From Klebsiella oxytoca (GTDB lineage Bacteria; Pseudomonadota; Gammaproteobacteria; Enterobacterales; Enterobacteriaceae), in the NCBI RefSeq assembly GCF_009707385.1, contig NZ_CP046115.1:1736001-1800000 (forward strand): 64,000 nucleotides of DNA, written 5' to 3'. This document shows, piece by piece, positions 19,720-30,438 of the stretch. Positions within the stretch are counted from its first letter, which is position 1. Each line of letters begins with the position of its first letter. The notes beneath the pieces were generated by a model, which saw only the letters and a list, made by a program, of their open reading frames with translations, did no database searches and had not been told where the DNA came from. Made by a program: the position numbers and the translations under genes.

Positions 19720-19829
19720 TGAGTATTATCGTGATGCGATATACGAAATCATTCGGGTTGCATCGAGGCGGCAGGTCTGTGAATCCCCAGTCACTTACAC
19801 CAGTAAGTGACTGGGGTAAGCGGATGTAG
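19719..19829 (+). pseudogene. Original ybgE start, cut off by an ERIC element
   Basis: ATG at 19719 overlaps the cydX stop (TGATG) exactly where ybgE starts in E. coli. The frame begins MSIIVMRY, then reads through the ERIC sequence and ends at TAG (19827-19829) after 36 codons, without reaching the YbgE coding part. It is probably a relic that may still be translated as a short peptide. Confidence 0.6.
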
Positions 19830-19862
19830 CCAACAAAGAGGCGACGTGAATGATAAAGTATA
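19739..19862. repeat. ERIC element inside the 5' end of ybgE
   Basis: About 124 bp, bounded by ATATACGAAATCATTCGGGT and GTATA, with the ERIC core GTGAATCCCCAG...AGTAAGTGACTGGGGTAAGCG...GTAGCCAAC. The orientation is opposite to that of the ERIC near 9.2 kb. The TA-flanked insertion moved the ybgE coding part away from its old start. Confidence 0.85.
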
Positions 19863-20134
19863 TGTATGCGATAATGGACAAGCGCCCGTTAAGGGCGCTT
19901 TCCTTATTGATGGCGCTGGCGTTAGCGGGCTGCATCTTCTGGGATCCGTCGCGTTTCGCGGCAAAAACCAGCGAACTGGAAATCTGGCACGGTTTCCTGC
20001 TGATGTGGGCGGTTTGCGCCGGTGTTATCCACGGCGTGGGCTTCCGTCCGCGCGCCATTCACTGGCAAGGATTTTTTTGTCCGCTTATCGCCGATATTGT
20101 GCTCGTTGTGGGCCTGTTTTTTTTCTTCTTTTGA
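19850..20134 (+). CDS. ybgE: Cyd operon membrane protein YbgE, N-terminus re-made by ERIC
   Basis: Small inner-membrane protein of 94 residues of unknown function, always found with cydABX. The core YAIMDKRPLRALSLLMALAL and the C-terminal hydrophobic helix (ADIVLVVGLFFFFF) match E. coli YbgE. The available ATG (19850), with AAGAGG upstream, lies within the ERIC element, so the first residues (MIKY) and the ribosome site derive from the repeat. ATG at 19865 is a possible alternative. Confidence 0.88.
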   Translation: MIKYMYAIMDKRPLRALSLLMALALAGCIFWDPSRFAAKTSELEIWHGFLLMWAVCAGVIHGVGFRPRAIHWQGFFCPLIADIVLVVGLFFFFF

Positions 20135-20283
20135 ATAAGAACTCTCTGTTAACCATATGGGCTTGCATAAGCCCATAAAAATTTACTCGTCGTTTACTTT
20201 CCCCCATTCCAAACCACGATTCCCGCGCGTATAGTAGCGAAGTTTGAAAGCTCTAACCTTTTGTTGCATTACCGGGATGTAAA

Positions 20284-21377
<1,094 letters not shown>

Positions 21378-21380
21378 GCC

Positions 21381-21809
21381 ATGGCCAGAGCACGTGGACG
21401 CGGACGTCGCGAACTGAAGTCCGAGATCAACATCGTTCCGCTGCTGGATGTCCTGTTGGTGCTGTTGCTGATCTTTATGGCGACAGCGCCGATCATTACG
21501 CAGAGCGTAGAGGTCGATCTACCGGACGCGACGGAATCACAGGCGGTAAAAAGCAACGATGAGCCGCCGGTGATCGTTGAGGTTTCCGGAGTAGGGCAGT
21601 ACAACCTGAAAATTGGCCCGGAAACGCTATCGCAGCTGCCGCCGGAGCAGGTCATTGCCGAAGCCAGGCGTCGACTTGAGGCGAACGAGAAAACGGTATT
21701 CCTGATCGGTGGTGCTAAAGAAGTACCTTACGATGAGATTATTAAAGCGCTTAACCTGTTGCATAGCGCAGGGGTTAAATCGGTTGGCTTGATGACCAAG
21801 CCGATCTAA
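21381..21809 (+). CDS. tolR: Tol-Pal motor protein TolR
   Basis: ExbD-like subunit, 142 residues: a single N-terminal transmembrane helix (INIVPLLDVLLVLLLIFMAT) containing the essential Asp, and a periplasmic domain ending KSVGLMTKPI. It starts 3 bases after tolQ. Partners are TolQ and TolA. Confidence 0.98.
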   Translation: MARARGRGRRELKSEINIVPLLDVLLVLLLIFMATAPIITQSVEVDLPDATESQAVKSNDEPPVIVEVSGVGQYNLKIGPETLSQLPPEQVIAEARRRLEANEKTVFLIGGAKEVPYDEIIKALNLLHSAGVKSVGLMTKPI

Positions 21810-21914
21810 TCGCTCGCAATATGCACGCCCGTCAAAATGTCAGCTTTGGGACAAAAGCGTCTCCAGGCTAACGTAAAATAGCGGGAACAGGCGAACAGTT
21901 TTTGGGAACCGATA

Positions 21915-23237
21915 GTGTCAAAGGCAACCGAACAAAACGACAAGCTTAAACGAGCGATCATAGTTTCAGTCGCGCTGCACATCGTATTGATAGCGCTGCT
22001 GATCTGGAGTTCGTTTGACGAGCATCTGGACGCTTCTGCCGGCGGCGGCGGGGGTTCTTCTATAGATGCGGTAATGGTCGATCCGGGGGCGGTTGTTAAG
22101 AATTATGACCGCCAACAGCAGCAGCAGGCCAGCGCCCGCCGCGCCGCCGAGCAGCGTGAAAAGCAGGCTCAGCAGCAGGCGGAAGAGCTACGTGAAAAGC
22201 AGGCTGCCGAGCAGGAACGGCTAAAACAGCTGGAACAGGAGCGTCTGCAGGCGCAGGAAGCGGCTAAAGAAGCGAAAGAACAGCAAAAACAGGCTGAAGA
22301 AGCCGCGGCGAAAGCCGCCGCAGCGGCAAAGGCAAAAGCGGAAGCTCAGGCGAAAGAGGCGCAGGAAGCTGCTGCTAAAGCCGCCGCTGATGCGAAAGCG
22401 AAGGCCGATGCTCAGGCAAAAGCCGCCGAAGCGGCTGCGGCGAAAGCGGCGGCCGATGCAAAGAAACAGGCAGAAGCGGAAGCGGCGAAAGCCGCGGCGG
22501 ATGCACAGAAGAAAGCTGAAGCCGAGGCAGCGAAAAAAGCTCAGCAGGAAGCCGAGAAGAAAGCGCAGCAGCAGGCCGAGAAAAAAGCGCAACAGGAAGC
22601 GGCGAAACAGGCTGCTGCTGAAAAAGCTGCCGCCGAAAAAGCGGCAGAAAAAGCAGCCGCGCAGAAAGCCGCAGCCGAGAAAGCGGCAGCAGAAAAAGCT
22701 GCAGCAGCGGAAAAAGCCGCGGCCGAGAAAGCAGCAGCAGCTGAAGCTGCCGCCGCAGAGAAGGCTGCTGCAGATAAAGCCGCTAAAGCCGCCGCCGCTA
22801 AGGCAGCCGCCGCGAAGAAAGCTGCCGCGGCTAAAGAAGCCAGCGGCGTTGACGATCTTCTCGGTGATCTGAGTTCCGGTAAGAATGCGCCGAAAACCGG
22901 TGGAGGGGCAAAAGGAAACAATGCTTCTGCCGCCGGGAGTGGTAGTACTAAAAATAATGGCGCATCAGGTGCTGATATCAGCAATTATGCCGGGCAGATA
23001 AAATCTGCTATTGAAAGTAAGTTTTATGACGCATCGTCTTACTCAGGCAAAACATGCACTTTGCGTATCAAACTTGCTCCGGATGGCATGTTGTTAAATA
23101 TACAGTCTGAAGGTGGGGATCCTGCGCTTTGTCAGGCCGCTCTTGCAGCAGCCCGGCAGGCTAAGTTCCCAAAACCGCCTAGTCAGGCAGTATATGAAGT
23201 GTTCAAAAATGCGCCGCTGGACTTCAAACCTCAGTGA
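21915..23237 (+). CDS. tolA: Tol-Pal energy-transducing protein TolA
   Basis: Inner-membrane protein spanning the periplasm: N-terminal anchor (AIIVSVALHIVLIALLIWSS), glycine hinge (GGGGGSS), a long Ala/Lys/Glu-rich helical domain II of about 270 residues, and the C-terminal domain III (YSGKTCTLRIKLAPDG, FKNAPLDFKPQ) that binds TolB, colicins and phage. GTG start. At 440 residues it is longer than E. coli TolA (421), the extra length being in the repeat-rich domain II. The 105-base gap from tolR has no hairpin I would call a terminator. Confidence 0.97.
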   Translation: MSKATEQNDKLKRAIIVSVALHIVLIALLIWSSFDEHLDASAGGGGGSSIDAVMVDPGAVVKNYDRQQQQQASARRAAEQREKQAQQQAEELREKQAAEQERLKQLEQERLQAQEAAKEAKEQQKQAEEAAAKAAAAAKAKAEAQAKEAQEAAAKAAADAKAKADAQAKAAEAAAAKAAADAKKQAEAEAAKAAADAQKKAEAEAAKKAQQEAEKKAQQQAEKKAQQEAAKQAAAEKAAAEKAAEKAAAQKAAAEKAAAEKAAAAEKAAAEKAAAAEAAAAEKAAADKAAKAAAAKAAAAKKAAAAKEASGVDDLLGDLSSGKNAPKTGGGAKGNNASAAGSGSTKNNGASGADISNYAGQIKSAIESKFYDASSYSGKTCTLRIKLAPDGMLLNIQSEGGDPALCQAALAAARQAKFPKPPSQAVYEVFKNAPLDFKPQ

Positions 23238-23239
23238 TA

Positions 23240-23263
23240 TTTTCCCCGTGCAAGCGGGGAAAA
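23240..23263 (+). other. Hairpin between tolA and tolB
   Basis: TTTTCCCC (23240-23247) pairs with GGGGAAAA (23256-23263). No U-run, so a partial attenuator or mRNA-processing stem; tolB may also have its own promoter downstream. Confidence 0.45.
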
Positions 23264-23365
23264 ACAATCTATGGTAGTCACAGGGTTTTAATAGTTTTGT
23301 GTATTTGGGTTTGTTAATATTCTGCTAAATTATCGTGGGCTTTCCGCCTGGATAAGGGAGATATG

Positions 23366-24658
23366 ATGAAGCAGGCATTACGAGTAGCATTTAGTTTTTT
23401 AATGCTGTGGGCGGCGGTGCTGCACGCAGAAGTACGCATCGAGATTACCCAAGGGGTTGACTCGGCACGCCCAATCGGCGTTGTGCCGTTCCAGTGGGCA
23501 GGGCAGGGTGCTGCGCCGGAAGATGTGGGTGGTATCGTGGCGGCTGACCTGCGCAACAGCGGTAAGTTTAATCCGCTCGACCGCTCGCGCCTGCCTCAGC
23601 AGCCGGGTAGCGCTCAGGAAGTACAGCCTGCGGCATGGTCTGCGCTGGGTATTGACGCCGTCGTGGTTGGTCAGGTGACGCAAAATGCGGACGGTTCTTA
23701 TAACGTCGCTTACCAGCTGGTTGATACCGGCGGTGCGCCGGGTACCGTGCTGGCGCAGAACTCATTTAAGGTTACTAAGCAGTATTTGCGCTATGCTGCG
23801 CATGCTGCCAGCGACGCCGTATTTGAGAAGCTGACCGGTATTAAGGGTGCTTTCCGTACCCGCATCGCTTACGTCGTGCAGACCAACGGCGGGCAGTTCC
23901 CGTACGAGCTGCGCGTGTCTGACTACGATGGCTACAACCAGTTCCTTGTCCACCGTTCCACCCAGCCGCTGATGTCACCGGCCTGGTCTCCGGACGGCGC
24001 GAAGCTGGCCTACGTAACCTTTGAAAGCGGTCGTTCTGCGCTGGTCGTCCAGACTCTGGCTAATGGTTCAGTTCGTCAGATCGCCTCGTTCCCGCAGCAT
24101 AACGGCGCGCCGGCGTTTTCACCGGATGGCAGCAAACTGGCTTTTGCCCTGTCAAAAACCGGTAGTCTGAACCTGTACGTGATGGACCTCGGATCTGGTC
24201 AGATTCGTCAGGTAACCAACGGACGCAGCAACAACACTGAACCAAGCTGGTTCCCGGATAGCCAGAACCTGGCCTTCACCTCCGACCAGGCCGGTCGTCC
24301 GCAGGTGTATAAAGTCAATATTAATGGCGGCACGCCGCAGCGTATTACCTGGGAAGGTTCACAAAACCAGGACGCGGACGTGAGCGCAGATGGTAAAACT
24401 ATGGTAATGGTAAGCTCGGCCGGTGGTCAGCAGCACATTGCCAAACAAGATCTGGAAGCGGGTGGTGTGCAGGTTCTGTCATCAACGTTTTTAGATGAAA
24501 CGCCGAGTCTGGCACCTAACGGCACTATGGTAATCTACAGCTCTTCTCAGGGGATGGGATCCGTGCTGAATCTGGTTTCTACGGATGGGCGTTTCAAAGC
24601 GCGTCTTCCGGCAACTGATGGACAGGTAAAATCACCTGCCTGGTCGCCGTATCTGTGA
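23366..24658 (+). CDS. tolB: Periplasmic protein TolB
   Basis: 430-residue periplasmic beta-propeller that links TolA to Pal. Signal peptide [21 protein letters not shown], cleaved before EVRIEI; N-terminal alpha/beta domain, then WD-like DPP repeats ([40 protein letters not shown]). ATG 23366 is preferred over 23363 because the AAGGGAG ribosome site is better spaced. Confidence 0.98.
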   Translation: MKQALRVAFSFLMLWAAVLHAEVRIEITQGVDSARPIGVVPFQWAGQGAAPEDVGGIVAADLRNSGKFNPLDRSRLPQQPGSAQEVQPAAWSALGIDAVVVGQVTQNADGSYNVAYQLVDTGGAPGTVLAQNSFKVTKQYLRYAAHAASDAVFEKLTGIKGAFRTRIAYVVQTNGGQFPYELRVSDYDGYNQFLVHRSTQPLMSPAWSPDGAKLAYVTFESGRSALVVQTLANGSVRQIASFPQHNGAPAFSPDGSKLAFALSKTGSLNLYVMDLGSGQIRQVTNGRSNNTEPSWFPDSQNLAFTSDQAGRPQVYKVNINGGTPQRITWEGSQNQDADVSADGKTMVMVSSAGGQQHIAKQDLEAGGVQVLSSTFLDETPSLAPNGTMVIYSSSQGMGSVLNLVSTDGRFKARLPATDGQVKSPAWSPYL

Positions 24659-24668
24659 TAATAAATAA

Positions 24669-25217
<549 letters not shown>

Positions 25218-25226
25218 GAGAATTGC

Positions 25227-26021
25227 ATGAGCAGTAACTTCAGACATCATCTATTGAGTCTGTCGTTACTGGTTGGCATAGCGGCCCCCTGGGCCGCTTT
25301 TGCTCAGGCGCCAATCAGTAGTGTCGGCTCAGGCTCGGTCGAAGACCGCGTCACTCAACTCGAGCGTATTTCAAATGCGCACAGCCAGCTTTTAACCCAA
25401 CTCCAGCAACAACTCTCTGAAAATCAGTCCGATATTGATTCCCTGCGTGGTCAAATCCAGGAAAGCCAGTATCAGCTGAATCAGGTTGTTGAGCGCCAGA
25501 AGCAGATCCTGCTGCAGATAGATAGTCTGAGCAGCGGTGGCGGCGCAGCAGGCGCGCAAACCCAGGCGTCTGCGGGCGATCAAAGCGCAGCCGCTACTGG
25601 AGCAGCGGCGCCAGCGGCTTCATCAGGCGCACCGGCACAGACCGGTGATGCCAATACTGATTACAATGCCGCTATTGCGCTGGTAAAGGAGCCTTCCCGC
25701 CAGGATGATGCGATGGCGGCATTTCAGAACTTCGTCAAAAAGTATCCTGATTCAACGTATCAGCCGAACGCTAACTACTGGCTCGGGCAGCTGAATTACA
25801 ACAAGGGTAAAAAAGACGATGCGGCGTATTATTTCGCCTCCGTGGTGAAAAACTACCCGAAATCCCCGAAGGCGCCGGACGCGATGTTTAAAGTCGGCGT
25901 AATCATGCAGGATAAGGGCGATACCGCAAAAGCGAAGGCGGTCTACCAGCAGGTGGTCAGTAAATTTCCTGGCACCGATGGGGCTAAACAAGCGCAAAAA
26001 CGCCTCAATGCACTTGGATGA
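25227..26021 (+). CDS. cpoB: Cell division coordinator CpoB
   Basis: Periplasmic TPR protein (264 residues; formerly YbgF) coordinating Tol with PBP1B-LpoB septal peptidoglycan synthesis. Signal peptide ending AFA before Gln27; an N-terminal trimerising coiled coil (about residues 38-95), an Ala/Gly/Ser linker that is longer than in E. coli, and three C-terminal TPRs (DYNAAIALVK, YWLGQLNYNKGKKDDA, YQQVVSKFPGTDGAKQA). Last gene of tol-pal. Confidence 0.97.
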   Translation: MSSNFRHHLLSLSLLVGIAAPWAAFAQAPISSVGSGSVEDRVTQLERISNAHSQLLTQLQQQLSENQSDIDSLRGQIQESQYQLNQVVERQKQILLQIDSLSSGGGAAGAQTQASAGDQSAAATGAAAPAASSGAPAQTGDANTDYNAAIALVKEPSRQDDAMAAFQNFVKKYPDSTYQPNANYWLGQLNYNKGKKDDAAYYFASVVKNYPKSPKAPDAMFKVGVIMQDKGDTAKAKAVYQQVVSKFPGTDGAKQAQKRLNALG

Positions 26022-26104
26022 TTATGGCATGACCAGAAATCGCATTATTTCTGGTCTTGTCGCATGAATCCTAAGCAGTTAAGCGATCTTTATCTAAATT
26101 GTTG

Positions 26105-26132
26105 TTGCGCTGAATTCTGAAATCAGTAATAT
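26105..26132 (+). promoter_or_regulatory. Probable stable-RNA promoter of the tRNA-Lys/Val cluster
   Basis: TTGCGC (26105-26110), 16-base spacer, TAATAT (26127-26132), followed by a GC-rich discriminator (GCCGCCG), the arrangement of stringently controlled tRNA promoters. It lies about 50 bases before the first tRNA. Confidence 0.6.
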
Positions 26133-26183
26133 ATGCCGCCGTTGCCAAGGGATATCGAACAAGCCCAAAGCGACGAAAATAGT

Positions 26184-26259
26184 GGGTCGTTAGCTCAGTT
26201 GGTAGAGCAGTTGACTTTTAATCAATTGGTCGCAGGTTCGAATCCTGCACGACCCACCA
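26184..26259 (+). tRNA. lysT: tRNA-Lys (UUU), copy 1
   Basis: 76 bases, GGGTCGT acceptor 5' strand pairing with ACGACCC, anticodon TTT in CTTTTAA, T-loop GTTCGAATC, encoded CCA. First of four copies that appear identical by eye. Confidence 0.97.
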
Positions 26260-26386
26260 ATCGTTCTGGTGGAACGCGATAGTAAAACGTGAAGGATAAC
26301 GTTGTGTCAGCAACGGTATGTAGGGCGAGGCGAAGCCGAGTCATCCTGAACGAGCCACCGCTTAAAGATGTATCCAGCGTAGTATC

Positions 26387-26462
26387 GGGTGATTAGCTCA
26401 GCTGGGAGAGCACCTCCCTTACAAGGAGGGGGTCGGCGGTTCGATCCCGTCATCACCCACCA
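26387..26462 (+). tRNA. valT: tRNA-Val (UAC)
   Basis: 76 bases, GGGTGAT/ATCACCC acceptor, anticodon TAC in CCTTACAAGG, GTTCGATCC T-loop, encoded CCA. Lies between tRNA-Lys copies 1 and 2 as in the E. coli lysT-valT-lysW cluster. Confidence 0.97.
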
Positions 26463-26465
26463 CTC

Positions 26466-26541
26466 GGGTCGTTAGCTCAGTTGGTAGAGCAGTTGACTTT
26501 TAATCAATTGGTCGCAGGTTCGAATCCTGCACGACCCACCA
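26466..26541 (+). tRNA. lysW: tRNA-Lys (UUU), copy 2
   Basis: Matches copy 1; only 3 bases after tRNA-Val, so the two are processed from one transcript. Confidence 0.97.
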
Positions 26542-26682
26542 ATTTAACATCACATTCCGATGTTAAGCGTGATGGACAATGTTGCGTCAGCAACGGCCCG
26601 CAGGGCGAGCGAAAGCGAATCATCCCGCACGATTTATCAAGGCAGATTGATAAATAAGTTAAAATTCAGGAAGTACCCGAGC

Positions 26683-26758
26683 GGGTCGTTAGCTCAGTTG
26701 GTAGAGCAGTTGACTTTTAATCAATTGGTCGCAGGTTCGAATCCTGCACGACCCACCA
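26683..26758 (+). tRNA. tRNA-Lys (UUU), copy 3
   Basis: Matches copy 1. The preceding spacer holds a degenerate copy of the downstream repeat core (GTCAGCAACGG..., AGGGCGAGCGAAAGCGA). Confidence 0.97.
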
Positions 26759-26793
26759 TCCTGAATAGTTCCAGATAGCAGCAAACCCGCAAG

Positions 26794-26869
26794 GGGTCGT
26801 TAGCTCAGTTGGTAGAGCAGTTGACTTTTAATCAATTGGTCGCAGGTTCGAATCCTGCACGACCCACCA
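26794..26869 (+). tRNA. tRNA-Lys (UUU), copy 4
   Basis: Matches copy 1. It is followed directly by the terminator-bearing 198-bp repeat array. Confidence 0.97.
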
Positions 26870-26873
26870 ATGT

Positions 26874-26900
26874 AAAAAAGCGCCCTAAAGGCGCTTTTTT
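26874..26900 (+). terminator. tRNA operon terminator, copy 1
   Basis: AAAAAAGCGCC, loop CTAAA, GGCGCTTTTTT. The perfect stem with A and T tracts would function on both strands. Confidence 0.9.
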
Positions 26901-27071
26901 GCTATCTGCTATCCATGAGATTCGAACCTGCAGCAGGTTCGGGTCGAACGGAGCAGCCCCGAAAGGCAGGATTCATTAAGGGACGAGTAGCGAAGTGAGA
27001 CAACGGAGCCGCTAGCGGCGATGGCCCGAAGGGCGAGCGAAAGCGAGTCATCCTGCACGACCCACCAATGT

Positions 27072-27098
27072 AAAAAAGCGCCCTAAAGGCGCTTTTTT
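27072..27098 (+). terminator. tRNA operon terminator, copy 2
   Basis: Same hairpin as copy 1, shifted by exactly 198 bases. Confidence 0.9.
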
Positions 27099-27269
27099 GC
27101 TATCTGCTATCCATGAGATTCGAACCTGCAGCAGGTTCGGGTCGAACGGAGCAGCCCCGAAAGGCAGGATTCAGTAAGGGACGAGTAGCGAAGTGAGACA
27201 ACGGAGCCGCTAGCGGCGACGGCCCGAAGGGCGTGCGAAAGCGAGTCATCCTGCACGACCCACCAATGT

Positions 27270-27296
27270 AAAAAAGCGCCCTAAAGGCGCTTTTTT
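27270..27296 (+). terminator. tRNA operon terminator, copy 3
   Basis: Same hairpin again at +198; sequence similarity stops shortly after it. Confidence 0.9.
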
Positions 27297-27403
27297 GCTA
27301 TCCGCTCTCGCTACAAAAATCACCACAACCCGCAATTGCTTTATGCTGCGCCATTCCGCTGACGTTTTGTACTCATCGTGGTTACATCTCGCACTGGTCG
27401 GTA

Positions 27404-27436
27404 GCCCGGACAGATGCGCAGCATCGCCTCCGGGGA
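27404..27436. repeat. Single REP-like palindrome upstream of nadA
   Basis: GCCCGGA...GATGCGCAGCATC...TCCGGGG forms a two-part stem of the REP type between the tRNA repeats and nadA. Confidence 0.55.
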
Positions 27437-27491
27437 AATGCTCGTTGAGTCATAAAATTCCCCACGACATTTACACCACAATCGGCTATCT

Positions 27492-27509
27492 TGTTTAGCA
27501 TATAAAACA
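27492..27509. promoter_or_regulatory. NadR operator upstream of nadA
   Basis: TGTTTAGCATATAAAACA matches the 18-bp NadR consensus TGTTTA-N6-TAAACA with one mismatch, 72 bases before the nadA ATG. NadR represses nadA-pnuC when NAD is plentiful. Confidence 0.85.
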
Positions 27510-27581
27510 TAGGGACCAATTAATGCCGTTTTCAGGCCTTCTTCTGGTCGGAAAGTTAAGTCAGTGAAACGAGAATGCAAG

Positions 27582-28625
27582 ATGAGCGTGATTTTTGACC
27601 CGGAAGCGGCGATTTATCCCTTTCCCCCAAAGCCAATGCCGTTAAGCCGCGATGAGAAACACTTCTATCGTGAAAAAATTAAACGTCTGCTGCGTGAGCG
27701 TGATGCGGTGATGGTGGCCCATTACTACACCGACCCGGAAATCCAGCAGCTGGCCGAAGAGACCGGCGGCTGTATCTCTGACTCCCTGGAGATGGCGCGT
27801 TTCGGCGCTCAACACTCCGCCTCAACGCTGTTGGTTGCCGGCGTGCGTTTTATGGGAGAAACGGCAAAAATCCTCAGTCCGGAAAAAACTATTCTGATGC
27901 CTACGCTGCATGCAGAGTGCTCGCTCGACCTGGGCTGCCCGAGCAAGGCGTTTAGCGATTTCTGTGACGCTCATCCGGATCGTACGGTTGTGGTTTATGC
28001 CAATACCTCTGCGGCGGTCAAGGCTCGTGCCGACTGGGTTGTGACCTCCAGTATCGCGGTGGAACTGATTGAGCATCTTGATAGTCTGGGTGAAAAGATT
28101 CTCTGGGCTCCGGACCGCCATCTGGGCAGCTACGTTAAAAAACAGACTGGTGCCGATGTGCTGTGCTGGCAGGGGGCCTGTATTGTTCATGATGAATTCA
28201 AAACTCAAGCGCTGGCAAGAATGAAAGCGCTATATCCGGATGCCGCCGTGCTGGTTCATCCGGAATCTCCGCAGGCGATTGTCGACATGGCTGACGCCGT
28301 GGGTTCTACAAGTCAGTTAATCAGCGCGGCTAAAACTCTGCCGCACAAGCAGCTGATTGTCGCCACCGATCGCGGGATTTTTTACAAAATGCAGCAGGCG
28401 GTGCCGGGAAAAGAGCTGCTGGAAGCGCCGACCGCAGGCGAAGGGGCAACCTGCCGTAGCTGCGCGCACTGCCCATGGATGGCGATGAACGGCCTGCAGG
28501 CAATTGCTGAAGGGCTGGAGAAAGGGGGGGCGGAACATGAAATTCACGTTGATGAGAAGCTGCGTACCGGGGCACTGGTTCCGCTAAACAGAATGCTCGA
28601 TTTTGCAGCTACACTTCGGGGATAG
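27582..28625 (+). CDS. nadA: Quinolinate synthase A
   Basis: [4Fe-4S] enzyme condensing iminoaspartate with dihydroxyacetone phosphate to quinolinate in de novo NAD synthesis. From ATG 27582 the product is 347 residues as in E. coli; an upstream GTG (27564) is less likely. Cluster cysteines are in [22 protein letters not shown] and [10 protein letters not shown]. The NadR box upstream and pnuC downstream define the usual nadA-pnuC operon. Confidence 0.97.
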   Translation: MSVIFDPEAAIYPFPPKPMPLSRDEKHFYREKIKRLLRERDAVMVAHYYTDPEIQQLAEETGGCISDSLEMARFGAQHSASTLLVAGVRFMGETAKILSPEKTILMPTLHAECSLDLGCPSKAFSDFCDAHPDRTVVVYANTSAAVKARADWVVTSSIAVELIEHLDSLGEKILWAPDRHLGSYVKKQTGADVLCWQGACIVHDEFKTQALARMKALYPDAAVLVHPESPQAIVDMADAVGSTSQLISAAKTLPHKQLIVATDRGIFYKMQQAVPGKELLEAPTAGEGATCRSCAHCPWMAMNGLQAIAEGLEKGGAEHEIHVDEKLRTGALVPLNRMLDFAATLRG

Positions 28626-28660
28626 TTCATTACTGCGTCACAGTACGCTCTGGGGATGAG

Positions 28661-29380
28661 ATGGATTTTTTTAGCACACAGAATATTTTAGTGCACATAC
28701 CAATTGGCGCAGGGGGCTACGACTTATCGTGGATTGAAGCGATTGGCACCATCGCTGGCCTGTTGTGTATCTGGCTGGCGAGCCTGGAGAAGATCGGCAA
28801 CTATGCCTTCGGGCTGATCAACGTCACGCTGTTTGCCATTATCTTTTTTCAGATCCAGCTGTACGCCAGCCTTCTGCTGCAGCTCTTTTTCTTTGCAGCC
28901 AACGTCTACGGCTGGTACGCATGGTCACGACAAACCAGCGATAATCAGGCGGAGCTACAAATTCGTTGGCTGCCGCTGCCGAAAGCGTTGGGATGGCTGG
29001 CGGCCTGCGTGGTGGCGATTGGCCTGATGACGATATTTATTAACCCGGTCTTTGCTTTTTTGACGCGGATTGCCGTCGTACTGATGCAAACTCTGGGTTT
29101 ACAGGTAGCCATGCCGGAACTGCAGCCGGACGCATTCCCGTTCTGGGACTCCTGCATGATGGTGCTCTCAATTGCGGCGATGGTCCTGATGACGCGTAAA
29201 TACGTTGAAAACTGGCTGCTGTGGGTAATTATTAACGTCATTAGCGTGGTTATTTTCGCCCTTCAGGGCGTTTATGCGATGTCGCTTGAATACCTGCTTC
29301 TGACATTTATCGCCGTCAACGGCAGCCGGATGTGGATTAACAGCGCGCGTGAGCGCGGCTCACACGCGTTTTCCCGTTAA
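28661..29380 (+). CDS. pnuC: Nicotinamide riboside transporter PnuC
   Basis: Inner-membrane facilitator for nicotinamide riboside, 239 residues and about seven transmembrane helices. The family's Trp-rich motif is present (YGWYAWSRQ). It follows nadA by 35 bases. Its stop overlaps the convergent zitB stop by four bases. Confidence 0.96.
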   Translation: MDFFSTQNILVHIPIGAGGYDLSWIEAIGTIAGLLCIWLASLEKIGNYAFGLINVTLFAIIFFQIQLYASLLLQLFFFAANVYGWYAWSRQTSDNQAELQIRWLPLPKALGWLAACVVAIGLMTIFINPVFAFLTRIAVVLMQTLGLQVAMPELQPDAFPFWDSCMMVLSIAAMVLMTRKYVENWLLWVIINVISVVIFALQGVYAMSLEYLLLTFIAVNGSRMWINSARERGSHAFSR

Positions 29381-30321
29381 TGGTGGTGATGGTGTTCATG
29401 CCCGGCGTGCGTCACGTTTAAACGGCATTCCGGGCCGCTACAGGGCTGGTACTCCATCTGTACCGTAACGTGTTCAATTTTATATTTATGCTCTAAGAAA
29501 TGTTGGATCCGCTCCAGCAGGCCGTCGTGGTCGTGCGGCGGCACGACCTGCACGTGTAGCGTCATCACCGTTTTCTCACCGACCAGCCACGCATGAACGT
29601 GGTGTACGTTGCGAACCTCCGGAATCGAGCGGCGTAAATCGCGCTTAAGTGCGTCAACGTCAAGCGACCGCGGCGCTCCCTCCAGCAGCTCGTTGACGCT
29701 CTCCTGCAACAAACGCCAGGCGCTGCGCAAAACCAGGCACGACACCAGTACTGACAGAATAGGATCGATAGGCGTCCAGCCGGTAGTGAGGATCACTATA
29801 GCGGCAATAATCGCGCCGACCGAACCGAGTAAATCCCCCAGTACGTGCAGAGCCGCGGCCCGTACATTCAGATTACGCTCTTCGCTGCCGCGATGCAGGA
29901 TCCAGAAGGCCAGAATATTGGCCAGCAGTCCGGCGACGGCGATAACCATCATCGTTTTACCCGCAACCGGTTGGGGATGATTAAAGCGCTGAACAGCCTC
30001 CCAGACGATTAAAATGGTAATCACCACTAGAGCAATGGCGTTGAGGAATGCCGCCAGGGTGGTCAGGCGCAGCCAGCCAAAGGTGTGTTGAGCATTGGGT
30101 GGGCGACTGGCGAAACGTACGGCCAGGAAGGCGAACAGCAACGCTGCTGCGTCGGTTAGCATATGCCCGGCGTCGGCCAGCAGCGCCAGCGACCCGGAAA
30201 TGAGTCCGCCTGCGACCTCAACCACCATGAATCCAGCGGTGACGCAGAACGCCAGCAGTAGCCGACGGGCGTTATTATCTTCGGTGGGTTGCGAAGAATT
30301 ATGCGAGTGTGATTGCCCCAT
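29377..30321 (-). CDS. zitB: Zinc efflux transporter ZitB (cation diffusion facilitator)
   Basis: Inner-membrane Zn2+/H+ antiporter, 314 residues with six helices. Metal-site motifs H-x-x-x-D appear in [10 protein letters not shown] and HVLGDLLGS. An N-terminal SHSH and a C-terminal HEHHHHH tail add histidine-rich metal-binding ends. The cytoplasmic domain ([24 protein letters not shown]) is typical of the family. Confidence 0.96.
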   Translation of the reverse strand: MGQSHSHNSSQPTEDNNARRLLLAFCVTAGFMVVEVAGGLISGSLALLADAGHMLTDAAALLFAFLAVRFASRPPNAQHTFGWLRLTTLAAFLNAIALVVITILIVWEAVQRFNHPQPVAGKTMMVIAVAGLLANILAFWILHRGSEERNLNVRAAALHVLGDLLGSVGAIIAAIVILTTGWTPIDPILSVLVSCLVLRSAWRLLQESVNELLEGAPRSLDVDALKRDLRRSIPEVRNVHHVHAWLVGEKTVMTLHVQVVPPHDHDGLLERIQHFLEHKYKIEHVTVQMEYQPCSGPECRLNVTHAGHEHHHHH

Positions 30322-30392
30322 AGTGTTATCCCTGGATTATTATTTTGATGATTACTTTATGACATGATTTGCTACTTAGGGGGAATAAAATG

Positions 30393-30416
30393 AAAAAAGG
30401 AGAGCCATGGCTCTCC
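30393..30416 (-). terminator. Terminator of ybgS
   Basis: Perfect 18-base palindrome GGAGAGCCATGGCTCTCC (30399-30416) followed on the minus strand by six Us. Confidence 0.8.
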
Positions 30417-30438
30417 CGTAGAGTACACAACCTGTTGA

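Larger units (their letters stand above)
26871..27266 (+). repeat. Two 198-bp tandem units carrying the tRNA-Lys 3' end
   Basis: Unit 1 is 26871-27068 and unit 2 is 27069-27266; by eye they differ at only three bases. A third partial copy (about 35 bases, including the terminator) follows from 27267. Each unit begins with a strong rho-independent hairpin, has an internal GC-rich structured part (GCCGCTAGCGGC, GCCCGAAGGGC, GCGAAAGC) and ends with ATCCTGCACGACCCACCA (27050-27067, 27248-27265), the last 18 bases of tRNA-Lys. The design recalls the rtT repeats after E. coli tyrT, which also end in tRNA 3' sequence. Confidence 0.9.

Noticed and set aside
26871..27266. CRISPR array
   Set aside because: Two long near-identical tandem units without spacers; not the repeat-spacer pattern and no cas genes in the window.
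26184..27300. Prophage or integrative element at the tRNA-Lys cluster
   Set aside because: tRNA 3' ends are repeated, as att sites would be, but units are only 198 bp, carry terminators and no integrase; tandem tRNA-repeat expansion explains them better.
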